Assembly (NCBI GenBank): GCA_016718155.1
Contig: JADKEH010000044.1
Coordinates: forward strand, 124,001-188,000
Length of the DNA stretch: 64,000 nucleotides
Source of the DNA: Candidatus Rhodoferax randersensis
GTDB taxonomy: Bacteria > Pseudomonadota > Gammaproteobacteria > Burkholderiales > Burkholderiaceae_C
Direction of reading: 5' to 3'
How positions within the stretch are numbered: the first letter of the stretch is position 1; every line of letters starts with the position of its first letter. The position numbers were made by a program, and so were the translations under genes. The notes below the pieces were generated by a model. That model was not told the origin of the DNA. It searched no databases and saw only the letters and a program-made list of their open reading frames with translations. This document shows positions 38,009-45,347 of this stretch, piece after piece.

Positions 38009-39138
38009 ACTTCGAACTGAGCCCGGAGCAGCGAGCGGTGCGCGACAACTTCGCGCGCTTTTGCGACGAACGCATTGCGCCGCAGGCGGCCGCGCTGGAC
38101 GAGGCGCGGGCCTTCCCGCATGCCTTGTTCAAGGAGCTGGCTGACTTGGGCTTCTTTGGCATGCGTTACCCCGAAGCCGTGGGGGGCAGTGGCATGGCCC
38201 TGAGCGAGTTTTGCCTGGCGCTGCAAGAGGTGGCGCGTGGCTCGATGTCGCTGGCCGGCGCGGTGGCGATGCAGTCGCTGATGGGCACCAAGTTTTTGCA
38301 CATGCTGGGCAATGCCGACATCGTGGAGCGCCTGTTCAAGCCGGCGCTGCGCGGCGAGAAGATCGGCGCCATTTGCATGACCGAGCCCAACGCCGGCTCC
38401 GACCTGGGGTCGATTGCCACCAGCGCGCGCAAGGTCGAGGGCGGTTACCTGATCAACGGCCAAAAGACCTGGATCACCTCCGCCCCGGTGGCCGATTTCT
38501 TCACCGTGTTCGCCCGGGCGGGTGAGGAGAAGAAGCTCACGATCTTTCTGGTCGAAAAAGGTTTCAAGGGCCTCACGGTCGGGCGCGAGATTCACAAGAT
38601 GGGGGTCTGGGCACTGCCCACCTCGGAGGTGGCGCTGGCCGATTGCTTCGTGCCCGACAGTCACCGCCTCTCGAAAGAAGAGGGCGACGGCGAGGGCCAT
38701 TTGCGCAAGACGCTGGGTGAGATTCGCATCATCACCGGCGCCATGGCGCTGGGCGTGGGTTACGCCGCGCTGGCCGAGGCGAATCGCTACGCCGCCGAGC
38801 GCAGCCAGTTTGGCAAGCCGATCAACCGCTTCCAGGCGATCCAGATGAAGCTGGCCGAGATGGCGACTTCGCTGGAAGCGGCCAGCCACCTGGTCTACAG
38901 CGCGGCATGGCTGCGCGATGCCGACAAGCCTTACCACCAGCAGGCGGCCATGGCCAAGCTGTTTGCCAGCGAGACGGCGGCCAGCGTGTGCGACCAGGCC
39001 GCACGGGTGCTGGCCTCCTACGGCTACGCCATGGAGTACCCGGTGCAGCGCTATTTGCGCGACGTGCGTTTTACCCTGATTGGTGGCGGCACCAGTGAGA
39101 TTCTGAAAATGATCATTGCCAAGGAAATGTCGAGGTGA
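38005..39138 (+). CDS. Acyl-CoA dehydrogenase
   Basis: FAD-dependent acyl-CoA dehydrogenase of 377 residues, full length. FAD/substrate-binding signatures are ICMTEPNAGSDLGSI and GGYLINGQKTWITSA, then ERSQFGKPINRFQAIQ and QAARVLASYGYAMEYPVQRYLRDVRFTLIGGGTSEI. The glutamate that usually precedes the final GT motif (YEGT) is Gly here (IGGGT), so the catalytic base may sit elsewhere, as in the isovaleryl- and long-chain-type subgroups. In context it would oxidise, perhaps with decarboxylation, 2-aminobenzylmalonyl-CoA to 2-aminocinnamoyl-CoA. It overlaps the HyuB gene by 4 bases. Confidence 0.9.
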   Translation: MNFELSPEQRAVRDNFARFCDERIAPQAAALDEARAFPHALFKELADLGFFGMRYPEAVGGSGMALSEFCLALQEVARGSMSLAGAVAMQSLMGTKFLHMLGNADIVERLFKPALRGEKIGAICMTEPNAGSDLGSIATSARKVEGGYLINGQKTWITSAPVADFFTVFARAGEEKKLTIFLVEKGFKGLTVGREIHKMGVWALPTSEVALADCFVPDSHRLSKEEGDGEGHLRKTLGEIRIITGAMALGVGYAALAEANRYAAERSQFGKPINRFQAIQMKLAEMATSLEAASHLVYSAAWLRDADKPYHQQAAMAKLFASETAASVCDQAARVLASYGYAMEYPVQRYLRDVRFTLIGGGTSEILKMIIAKEMSR

Positions 39139-39142
39139 AAGC

Positions 39143-39604
39143 ATGACTACCAAAGACCTTGCGGGACAGACCGCAGTGTCGCGAAGCGACCAAGCTCTGT
39201 CCTCAACTGATCGGGCACGCCCTATCAAGGTGCTGCTGGCCAAGCCCGGCCTGGACGGCCACGACCAGGGCGCCAAGGTGGTGGTGCACGCGCTCAAGGC
39301 GGCCGGCTTTGACGTCACCTACACCGGCTTGCGCCAGACGCCCGAGGCGGTGACCAAGGCGGCGCTGGACACGGACGCCGACGTGATCGCCCTGTCCAGC
39401 ATGGCCGGCTCGCACCTGGCGTTTTGCGCCAAGCTGAAACCCTTGCTGGAGCAGGCCGGTTTGGCCAACAAGGTCTGGATGATCGGCGGCAACATCCCGC
39501 GCCAGGACCATGACGCGCTGCGCGCCATGGGCTTCAGCGGCGTCTTTCAGACCGGCTCCAAGCTGGACGAGATCACCGCATTTGTGAAGAGGAGCGTGCC
39601 ATGA
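39143..39604 (+). CDS. Cobalamin-binding small subunit of an acyl-CoA mutase
   Basis: A 153-residue B12-binding protein. The cobalt-ligating histidine is H40 in the DxHxxG motif (D38, H40, G43; KPGLDGHDQGAK), followed by ALSSMAGSH and MIGGNIPRQD, which wrap the nucleotide tail. It should pair with the catalytic subunit encoded 170 bases downstream. The first ~28 residues (LAGQTAVSRSDQALSSTDRA) precede the domain and are encoded by a palindromic repeat. Its stop codon overlaps ATG 39601 (ATGA), the apparent former start of the large subunit. Confidence 0.9.
   Translation: MTTKDLAGQTAVSRSDQALSSTDRARPIKVLLAKPGLDGHDQGAKVVVHALKAAGFDVTYTGLRQTPEAVTKAALDTDADVIALSSMAGSHLAFCAKLKPLLEQAGLANKVWMIGGNIPRQDHDALRAMGFSGVFQTGSKLDEITAFVKRSVP
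39164..39202. repeat. Palindromic element inside the mutase small-subunit gene
   Basis: Outer arms GGACAGA (39164-39170) and TCTGTCC (39196-39202), inner stem GTCGC-GAA-GCGAC (39178-39190). It is in frame and encodes residues GQTAVSRSDQALSS, which look foreign to the B12-binding domain. Confidence 0.6.
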
Positions 39605-39780
39605 ATGAGCGCCTGCGTGCAATAACTACGCGCGATCACAAATGCCGTCATTGCGAGCGCAGCGCGGCAATCCACCGTCGTGCCACGTCACCATGGATCG
39701 CCGCGGCCTGCGGCCTCGCGATGACGGCGATGACGGGATTGTTTGCAATGGCCTACCAACCAGGAGCGTGCCATGAATGA
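39590..39780 (+). repeat. 19-bp direct repeats flanking an insertion at the mutase start codon
   Basis: AGGAGCGTGCCATGAATGA occurs at 39590-39608 and again at 39762-39780. Each copy holds a ribosome-binding site and an ATG. Between them lie 153 bases including a dispersed repeat unit (39646-39726). From the first ATG (39601) a 59-codon frame runs through the repeat and stops at 39778-39780, overlapping the second ATG (39773). Confidence 0.75.
39646..39726. repeat. CGTCATTGCGAG-type repeat between the two mutase genes
   Basis: CGTCATTGCGAGCGCAGCGCGGCAATCCA-type left half (first 12 bases identical to the family core) and a right half ending GGCCTCGCGATGACG. It lies in the insertion bounded by the 19-bp direct repeats. 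Confidence 0.7.
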
Positions 39781-41386
39781 CCGACTGAAAACCGCGCAGC
39801 GCAAGGTGGTCAATGAATCGGGCATCGAGATCCAGCCGCTCTACACGGCGCAGGATGTGCAGGCCAGCGGTGGCGACGCCATGCTGGGCCAGCCTGGCGC
39901 CTACCCGTTTACGCGCGGCATCCACGCCGAGATGTACCGCAAGCAGCCTTGGACAATGCGCCAGTACACCGGTTTTGGCAACGCGGCGGACACCAACCAA
40001 CGCTTCAAGTACCTGATTGCCAATGGCCAGACCGGCTTGAACGTGGCGTTTGACCTGCCCACGCAATGCGGGCTGGATTCGGACGACCGACAAGCCGACG
40101 GCGAGGTCGGCCGCGTCGGGATGGCGATCGACACGCTGCGCGACTTCGAGATCGCGTTCGAAGGCATCGACCTCGACAAAGTCACGGTGTCTCTCACCAT
40201 CAACGGCGCGGCGGTGGTGCTGATCGCCATGTACCTGGCGATGGCCGAGCGGCGCGGCTTTGACCTGAAGAGCCTGCGCGGCACGGCGCAGAACGACATC
40301 CTCAAGGAATTCATTGGCCGGGGCACCTGGATCTTCCCGGTGCAGCCCTCCATCAAGCTGGTGGGCGACACCATCGAGTACTGCGCCCAGCACGCGCCCA
40401 AGTACAGCCCGGTGTCGGTGTGCGGCTACCACATCCGCGAGTCCGGCGCCAACCCGGTGCAGGAGATGGCCTATGCCTTCTGCATCGCCAAGGCCTATGC
40501 CGACGAGGTGATCGCGCGCGGCCTCTCGGTGGACGAGTTCGCCGGGCGCCTGTCCTTCAACTTCAACATCTTCGGCAGCCTGTTCGAGCAGGTCGCCAAG
40601 TTCCGCGCTGGCCGGGGCCTGTGGGCCAAGATCATGCACGAGCAGTACGACGCGCAAAAGCCCGGCTCGATGTGGCTGCGCATGATTGCTGGCGGCGGTG
40701 GCGGCGGCCTGACCTTCGAGCAGCCCGAACTCAATGTGGTGCGCGGCGCCTACTACGCGCTGATCAGCGCGCTGTCGGGCGCGCAGACCATGGCGCTGTG
40801 CTGCTACGACGAGGCCTACACGATACCCAGCGAGTACGCGCAGCGCATCTCGCTGCGCACCATGCAGTTGCTGATCGAGGAGATGGGACTGTGCGACACC
40901 GTTGACCCGATGGGTGGCTCCTACTACATCGAGACCCTGACCAACCAGATGCGCGCCGACATGGAGCGCGTGATGGCCGATGTGGATGCGCGCGGCGGCA
41001 TCGTCAAGCTGGTGGCCAGCGGCGAGGTTCAAGCCGACGTGTCGCGCCAGGCCTACCAGCGCCAGTTGGACATCGATTCGGGCGCCTTCCGCAAGGTTGG
41101 GGTGAACTGCTACAAGATTGAAGAGAAAGACCCGCACGTCGAGTTCCACCCCTACAACCAGGCCGATGCCCAGGCGCAGGTGGCGCGCCTGAACGAGGTG
41201 CGCCAAACGCGTGACGCCGCCGCCGTGGCGAAGGCCCTGCAAGCGGTGCAGCAGGCCGCCAGCAGCGGCGCCAACGTGATGCCGGCAGTGGTGGAGGCGG
41301 TCAAGGCCTACGCCAGCGTGGGCGAGATCACCCAGGTGCTCACCAGCGTGTTTGGGCACTACCAGGAGCCGGTCAATGTCTATTGA
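39773..41386 (+). CDS. B12-dependent acyl-CoA mutase, catalytic subunit
   Basis: Radical carbon-skeleton mutase of 537 residues, lacking the B12 domain (separate gene upstream). Active-site residues known from methylmalonyl-CoA mutase are all present at the same spacing: Y65 (RQYTGF; Tyr89), Q173 (TAQND; Gln197), R183 (GRGTW; Arg207) and H220 (GYHIRESGA; His244). Tyr and Arg bind the free carboxylate of the substrate, so isobutyryl- or 2-hydroxyisobutyryl-CoA are unlikely. A (2-aminophenyl)succinyl-CoA / 2-aminobenzylmalonyl-CoA interconversion would fit the cluster. ATG 39773 follows AGGAG; 11 bases at the 3' end overlap the next gene. Confidence 0.9.
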   Translation: MNDRLKTAQRKVVNESGIEIQPLYTAQDVQASGGDAMLGQPGAYPFTRGIHAEMYRKQPWTMRQYTGFGNAADTNQRFKYLIANGQTGLNVAFDLPTQCGLDSDDRQADGEVGRVGMAIDTLRDFEIAFEGIDLDKVTVSLTINGAAVVLIAMYLAMAERRGFDLKSLRGTAQNDILKEFIGRGTWIFPVQPSIKLVGDTIEYCAQHAPKYSPVSVCGYHIRESGANPVQEMAYAFCIAKAYADEVIARGLSVDEFAGRLSFNFNIFGSLFEQVAKFRAGRGLWAKIMHEQYDAQKPGSMWLRMIAGGGGGGLTFEQPELNVVRGAYYALISALSGAQTMALCCYDEAYTIPSEYAQRISLRTMQLLIEEMGLCDTVDPMGGSYYIETLTNQMRADMERVMADVDARGGIVKLVASGEVQADVSRQAYQRQLDIDSGAFRKVGVNCYKIEEKDPHVEFHPYNQADAQAQVARLNEVRQTRDAAAVAKALQAVQQAASSGANVMPAVVEAVKAYASVGEITQVLTSVFGHYQEPVNVY

Positions 41387-42239
41387 ACAGTATTGGGCCC
41401 CCCAGACCCTGCCCGAGGCGCTGGAGCATTTGCGCACCCAAGATGTCACCATCCTGGCCGGTGGCACCGACCTGATGGTGCAAAGCCATGCCGGACGTGC
41501 CAAGATGGGCAGCGGCTTGCTCAACATCCGGCGCATCGGCGAGCTGCACACGATTGAGCGCGACGGCGAGGGCGTGCGCATTGGCGCACTGTGCACCATG
41601 AACGAGCTGCAGCGCGACCCGCTGATCCAGCAGCACTTCGACATCATGCTGCAGGCCTGCGACCACTTTGCCAGCGACCAATTGCGCAACAACGCCACCA
41701 TCGGTGGCAACGTCTGCAACGCCTCGCCAGCGGGCGACTCGCTGGTGCCGCTGCTGGTGCTGGACGCGCAGGTGGAACTGCAGAGCAAGCCCAACGGCAG
41801 TGCCCAGGTGCGCCGCGTGCCGCTGGCCGAGTTCATCACCGGCCCCGGCAAGACCCTGCGCACTGCCCATGAGTTGGTTACCGCGCTGTGGCTGCCGGTC
41901 CCCAAAGCGGGCTTTGTCGGACGTTTCTACAAGTTCGGCACGCGCCCGGCGCTGGACATTTCGGCGATCTCGATTGGTATTGGCGGCGTGCGCCAGGGGC
42001 AGACGCTCAGCGACGTGCGCCTGGCCTACGGTGCGGTGGCGGCCACGCCCATGCGTTGCAAAGGTGCTGAAGCCGTGCTGGAAGGCCAGGCACTCGATGC
42101 GCCCACCATGCTGGCCGTGGCGGCCGCTGCGCGCGACGAGGTCCGCCCGATTGACGACGTGCGCGCCAGCGCCTGGTACCGGCGCGAACTGGTGCACAAC
42201 ATGACCCTAAGGATGCTGCAAGATGAATCTCAAACGTGA
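41376..42239 (+). CDS. Molybdenum hydroxylase FAD-binding (medium) subunit
   Basis: A 287-residue subunit of a xanthine-oxidase-family enzyme, binding FAD and passing electrons from the Fe-S subunit to an acceptor. The FAD motifs are ILAGGTDLMV (residues 34-43) and NATIGGNVCNASPAGDS (about 112-128). The start MSIEQYWAP lies inside the end of the mutase gene (11-base overlap), and the stop overlaps the 2Fe-2S subunit gene by 17 bases. Gene order M-S-L with CoA-related neighbours resembles 4-hydroxybenzoyl-CoA reductase and carbon monoxide dehydrogenase-type enzymes. Confidence 0.9.
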   Translation: MSIEQYWAPQTLPEALEHLRTQDVTILAGGTDLMVQSHAGRAKMGSGLLNIRRIGELHTIERDGEGVRIGALCTMNELQRDPLIQQHFDIMLQACDHFASDQLRNNATIGGNVCNASPAGDSLVPLLVLDAQVELQSKPNGSAQVRRVPLAEFITGPGKTLRTAHELVTALWLPVPKAGFVGRFYKFGTRPALDISAISIGIGGVRQGQTLSDVRLAYGAVAATPMRCKGAEAVLEGQALDAPTMLAVAAAARDEVRPIDDVRASAWYRRELVHNMTLRMLQDESQT

Positions 42240-42696
42240 CATCACTTTCACGCTCAACGGCGTGAAGAGCCGCGCCACGGTCAGCGCCGACATGACCGCG
42301 CTGGCCATGCTGCGCGACGTGCTGGGCCTGACCGGCACCAAATACGGCTGCGGCGAAGGCGAATGCGGCGCCTGCTCGATCCTGGTGGACGGGCTGTCCA
42401 GCAATTCCTGCCTGATGTTTGCGCTGGACTGCGATGGCCGCGAACTCACCACCATCGAAGGCCTGGCCAAACACCCACTGGGCGAGAAGCTGCAGCAGTC
42501 CTTTGTGGACTGCGGCGCGGTGCAATGCGGCTTTTGCACCCCCGGCATGATCGTGCAGGCCACGCACCTGTTGGAGAAACAACCCGGCGCCTCACGTGCG
42601 CAAATAGCCCGCGGCATCGAAGGCAACCTGTGCCGCTGCACCGGCTACGTGAAGATCATCGACGCCATCGAGGCGGTGGCGGAGAAACAAACGTGA
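42223..42696 (+). CDS. Molybdenum hydroxylase [2Fe-2S] (small) subunit
   Basis: A 157-residue subunit with two [2Fe-2S] clusters. The plant-type ferredoxin cluster uses C43, C48, C51 and C63 (YGCGEGECGAC ... NSC), and the helical-domain cluster uses C102, C105, C137 and C139 (QCGFCTPGM, LCRCTGY). Electrons run from the molybdenum site through these to FAD. The gene overlaps the FAD subunit gene, but the large subunit begins 281 bases downstream beyond a repeat cluster, although the three genes must be coexpressed. Confidence 0.94.
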   Translation: MNLKRDITFTLNGVKSRATVSADMTALAMLRDVLGLTGTKYGCGEGECGACSILVDGLSSNSCLMFALDCDGRELTTIEGLAKHPLGEKLQQSFVDCGAVQCGFCTPGMIVQATHLLEKQPGASRAQIARGIEGNLCRCTGYVKIIDAIEAVAEKQT

Positions 42697-42715
42697 GACG
42701 TCGCCAATTGCTCTT

Positions 42716-42948
42716 GTCATTGCGAGCGAAGCGCGGCAAGTCCCCCGTCATCGCGAGCGCAGCGCGGCGATCCATCATCGTGTGCCGCAGCGGTGGATTG
42801 CCGCGCTGTCTTCGTCATTGCGAGGAGCGGAAGCGACGCGGCAATCGCAATGACGGACGCGCGGTACTCGTCATTGCGAGGAGCGAAGCGACGTGGCAAT
42901 CCATGCAGCCGGAAGTCATGGATTGCTTCACTACGTTCGCAATGACGA
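42716..42948. repeat. CGTCATTGCGAG-type repeat cluster between molybdenum hydroxylase subunit genes
   Basis: The 281-base gap holds at least five units in both orientations: GTCATTGCGAGCGAAGCGC, CGTCATCGCGAGCGCAGCG, CGTCATTGCGAGGAGCGG, CGTCATTGCGAGGAGCGAAG and TTCGCAATGACG. No gene is seen. It splits a three-gene enzyme operon. Confidence 0.8.
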
Positions 42949-42977
42949 CGGTCTTTCACGCTAACGAAAGTGCCTAA

Positions 42978-45347
42978 ATGAAAGTCATCGAAAAATCCAC
43001 CCTCATTGGCCAGCGCATCAACAAGCTCGATGCGCCGCAAAAGGCCAGTGGCAAGACCCGTTATGTGCACGACCTGAACTTGCCGGGGCAGTTGATCGGC
43101 ATGATTCTGCGCTCCAGCCGGCTGCACGCGCGCATTGTGCGCATCGACACCAGCCGCGCCCGTGCGTTGCCCGGCGTGCACGCGGTGCTGACGGCGGCCG
43201 ACGTGCCGTATCAGCGCCCCTTGGGTGTCGGCAAGGACCAGTTTCCGCTGAAGGCGGACAAGGTGCGCAGCTACCGCGACGAGATCGCCGCCGTGGCCGC
43301 CGACAGCGCCGAGATTGCGGAAGCCGCACTTAAGTTGATCGAGGTCGAGTACGAAGACCTGCCGGCGATTACCGACCCACGCCAGGCGTTGGTGGCCGGT
43401 GCGCCGGTGCTTCATGACGAAAAGCTGCCACCGCCCGCGCCGCACGACGCGCTGAAGGCGGGCGAGGCCAGCGGCGCCGAGGCGCACCGCCACAACGTCG
43501 CCATGACCTTTGACTACGCCCATGGTGACGTGACGCAGGGCGAGGCCGAGTCCGACGTGGTGGTGGAAGACTGGTTCAGCCTGCACTACGTCACGCACTG
43601 CTGCATGGGTGTGTCGGGCGTGATTGCCGAGTTCGATTCGCGTGGCAACCTCACGCTGCACAGCAACACGCAAGTGCCGTTTCTGCACAAGCGCGAGTTC
43701 GCCGAAATTTTGGACATGGACCCGAGCCGCATTCGCATCATTCAGCCGCCGATTGGTGGCGGTTTTGGCTCCAAGCTCGACATCTACCCGTTCGAGCCGA
43801 TTGCCGTGTTCCTGGCCAAGGCCACGGATCGGCCGGTGAAGCTGGTGTTCTCGCGCGAGGAGGAGTTCATCGCCTCGCCCACGCGCCAGCCGGTGCTGCT
43901 GCGCCTGCGCAGTGGCGCCAAAAAGGACGGCACCTTCACTTTCCGCGAGTGCGAGACTCTGCACGACAACGGTGCCTACACCTCCTGGGGTGCCACCACA
44001 CCGTTTGTGATGATGCAGACTATATCGTCGCTGTACCGCGTGCCGCACTGCAAGTACCACACGCTCGCGGTCTACACCAACAATCCCTATGCCGGCTCGT
44101 TTCGCGGCTATGGCAACTTGCAGGCCACCTTTGCCGTGGAGCAGCAGATCGACGAGATGGCGCACAAGCTCGGGCTGGACCCGCTGGCGATGCGCCTGAA
44201 GAACGCACAAGACCCTGGCGAGGTGTCCGGCCAGGGCATGCACTTCAAGACTTGCGGCTTGAAGCAATGTTTGACCACGGCGGCCGAGGGCGCGCACTGG
44301 GCGCAGAAGTACGCGGCCGCCACCGCTGCGCAGCAAACGCCGGGCCGCTACAAGCGCGGCGTCGGCATGGCGTCGATGCTGCATGTGGGCGGCGGCGCCA
44401 AGATCTACCCCAGCGACGGCTGCGGCAGCATCCTCAAGATCGACGACTTCGCGCATGTCACCTTGCTGACCGGCGCCTCCGAGATCGGCCAGGGCTCCGA
44501 GACCGTGTTGGCGCAACTGGTGTGCGAGGAGCTAGGCCTGCCCATGGAGGCGGTGACCGTGGTCAACAACGACACCGACATCACCCCCTGGGACGTGGGC
44601 GTGCACGCCAGCCGCACTACCTTCATTGGCGGCAACTCGGCGATTGGCGCAGCGCGCAAGGCGCGCACCAAACTGTTGGCAGCAGCGGCGCGCGTCAGTG
44701 GTTTGGCCGAGGGCGAGATTGAGCTGCGCGGCGGCCATATCGTCAAGGCGGACAGCGGCGAGGTGGTGATGAGCCTGGCCAAACTGATGCGCTCGCTGCA
44801 CTTCTCCGACAAGGCCGAACTGGTCACCACCACCTTCTATTACGAACCACCGTCCAAGCACCAGGACAAGCAGTTCAAGGGCGACGTATCCGCGGCTTAT
44901 GCCTGGGCCACCCAGGTGGTGGAGGTAGAGGTGGACACGCTCACTGGCATCGTCAAAATCGTCAAGGTCACGGCCGCGCACGATGTGGGCCGGGTGCTGA
45001 ACCGCACCGGCATCGAGGGCCAGATCGAGGGCGGCATCGTCATGGGCCAGGGCTATGCCATGACCGAGGAGCTGATGGTGGAAAACGGCGTGGTGCGCAA
45101 CCCCGGCTTTCGCGACTACAAGCTCATCACCGCGCCCGAGATCCCGGAGATGGAGGTGCACTTCATCGAGACCCTGGACGGCGAAGGCCCGCAGGGTGCC
45201 AAGGGCGTGGGCGAGGCGCCAGCGATCTGCATCGCGGCGGCCACCGCCAACGCCATCGAGAACGCCACCGGTGTGCGCCTGCGTGAGCTGCCCTTCACGC
45301 CAGAGAAGGTGTACCGGGCGTTGAAGGCAGCGCGCGAGGTAGCATGA
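42978..45347 (+). CDS. Molybdenum hydroxylase, molybdopterin-binding (large) subunit
   Basis: Catalytic subunit of 789 residues that hydroxylates its substrate with oxygen from water. Cofactor motifs are GGGFGSKLD, SFRGYGNLQATFAVE, ASEIGQGSETV and the catalytic glutamate in KGVGEAPAI near residue 744. In the indoleacetate pathway this enzyme would convert indole-3-acetate to 2-oxindole-3-acetate; 4-hydroxybenzoyl-CoA reductase- or furoyl-CoA-dehydrogenase-like roles are alternatives. It needs molybdenum cofactor, and mobB in this window is frameshifted as read. Stop overlaps the CoA-transferase start. Confidence 0.9.
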   Translation: MKVIEKSTLIGQRINKLDAPQKASGKTRYVHDLNLPGQLIGMILRSSRLHARIVRIDTSRARALPGVHAVLTAADVPYQRPLGVGKDQFPLKADKVRSYRDEIAAVAADSAEIAEAALKLIEVEYEDLPAITDPRQALVAGAPVLHDEKLPPPAPHDALKAGEASGAEAHRHNVAMTFDYAHGDVTQGEAESDVVVEDWFSLHYVTHCCMGVSGVIAEFDSRGNLTLHSNTQVPFLHKREFAEILDMDPSRIRIIQPPIGGGFGSKLDIYPFEPIAVFLAKATDRPVKLVFSREEEFIASPTRQPVLLRLRSGAKKDGTFTFRECETLHDNGAYTSWGATTPFVMMQTISSLYRVPHCKYHTLAVYTNNPYAGSFRGYGNLQATFAVEQQIDEMAHKLGLDPLAMRLKNAQDPGEVSGQGMHFKTCGLKQCLTTAAEGAHWAQKYAAATAAQQTPGRYKRGVGMASMLHVGGGAKIYPSDGCGSILKIDDFAHVTLLTGASEIGQGSETVLAQLVCEELGLPMEAVTVVNNDTDITPWDVGVHASRTTFIGGNSAIGAARKARTKLLAAAARVSGLAEGEIELRGGHIVKADSGEVVMSLAKLMRSLHFSDKAELVTTTFYYEPPSKHQDKQFKGDVSAAYAWATQVVEVEVDTLTGIVKIVKVTAAHDVGRVLNRTGIEGQIEGGIVMGQGYAMTEELMVENGVVRNPGFRDYKLITAPEIPEMEVHFIETLDGEGPQGAKGVGEAPAICIAAATANAIENATGVRLRELPFTPEKVYRALKAAREVA

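Noticed and set aside
39773..41386. 2-hydroxyisobutyryl-CoA or isobutyryl-CoA mutase
   Set aside because: The carboxylate-binding Tyr and Arg of methylmalonyl-type mutases are both kept.
25496..42948. Possible CRISPR array from repeated short units
   Set aside because: Units vary in length and orientation, spacing is irregular, and no spacers of equal size or cas genes are present.
41376..45347. Furoyl-CoA dehydrogenase or 4-hydroxybenzoyl-CoA reductase
   Set aside because: Neither pathway uses a HyuA/HyuB pair and a B12 mutase, which lie in the same run; kept only as alternatives.
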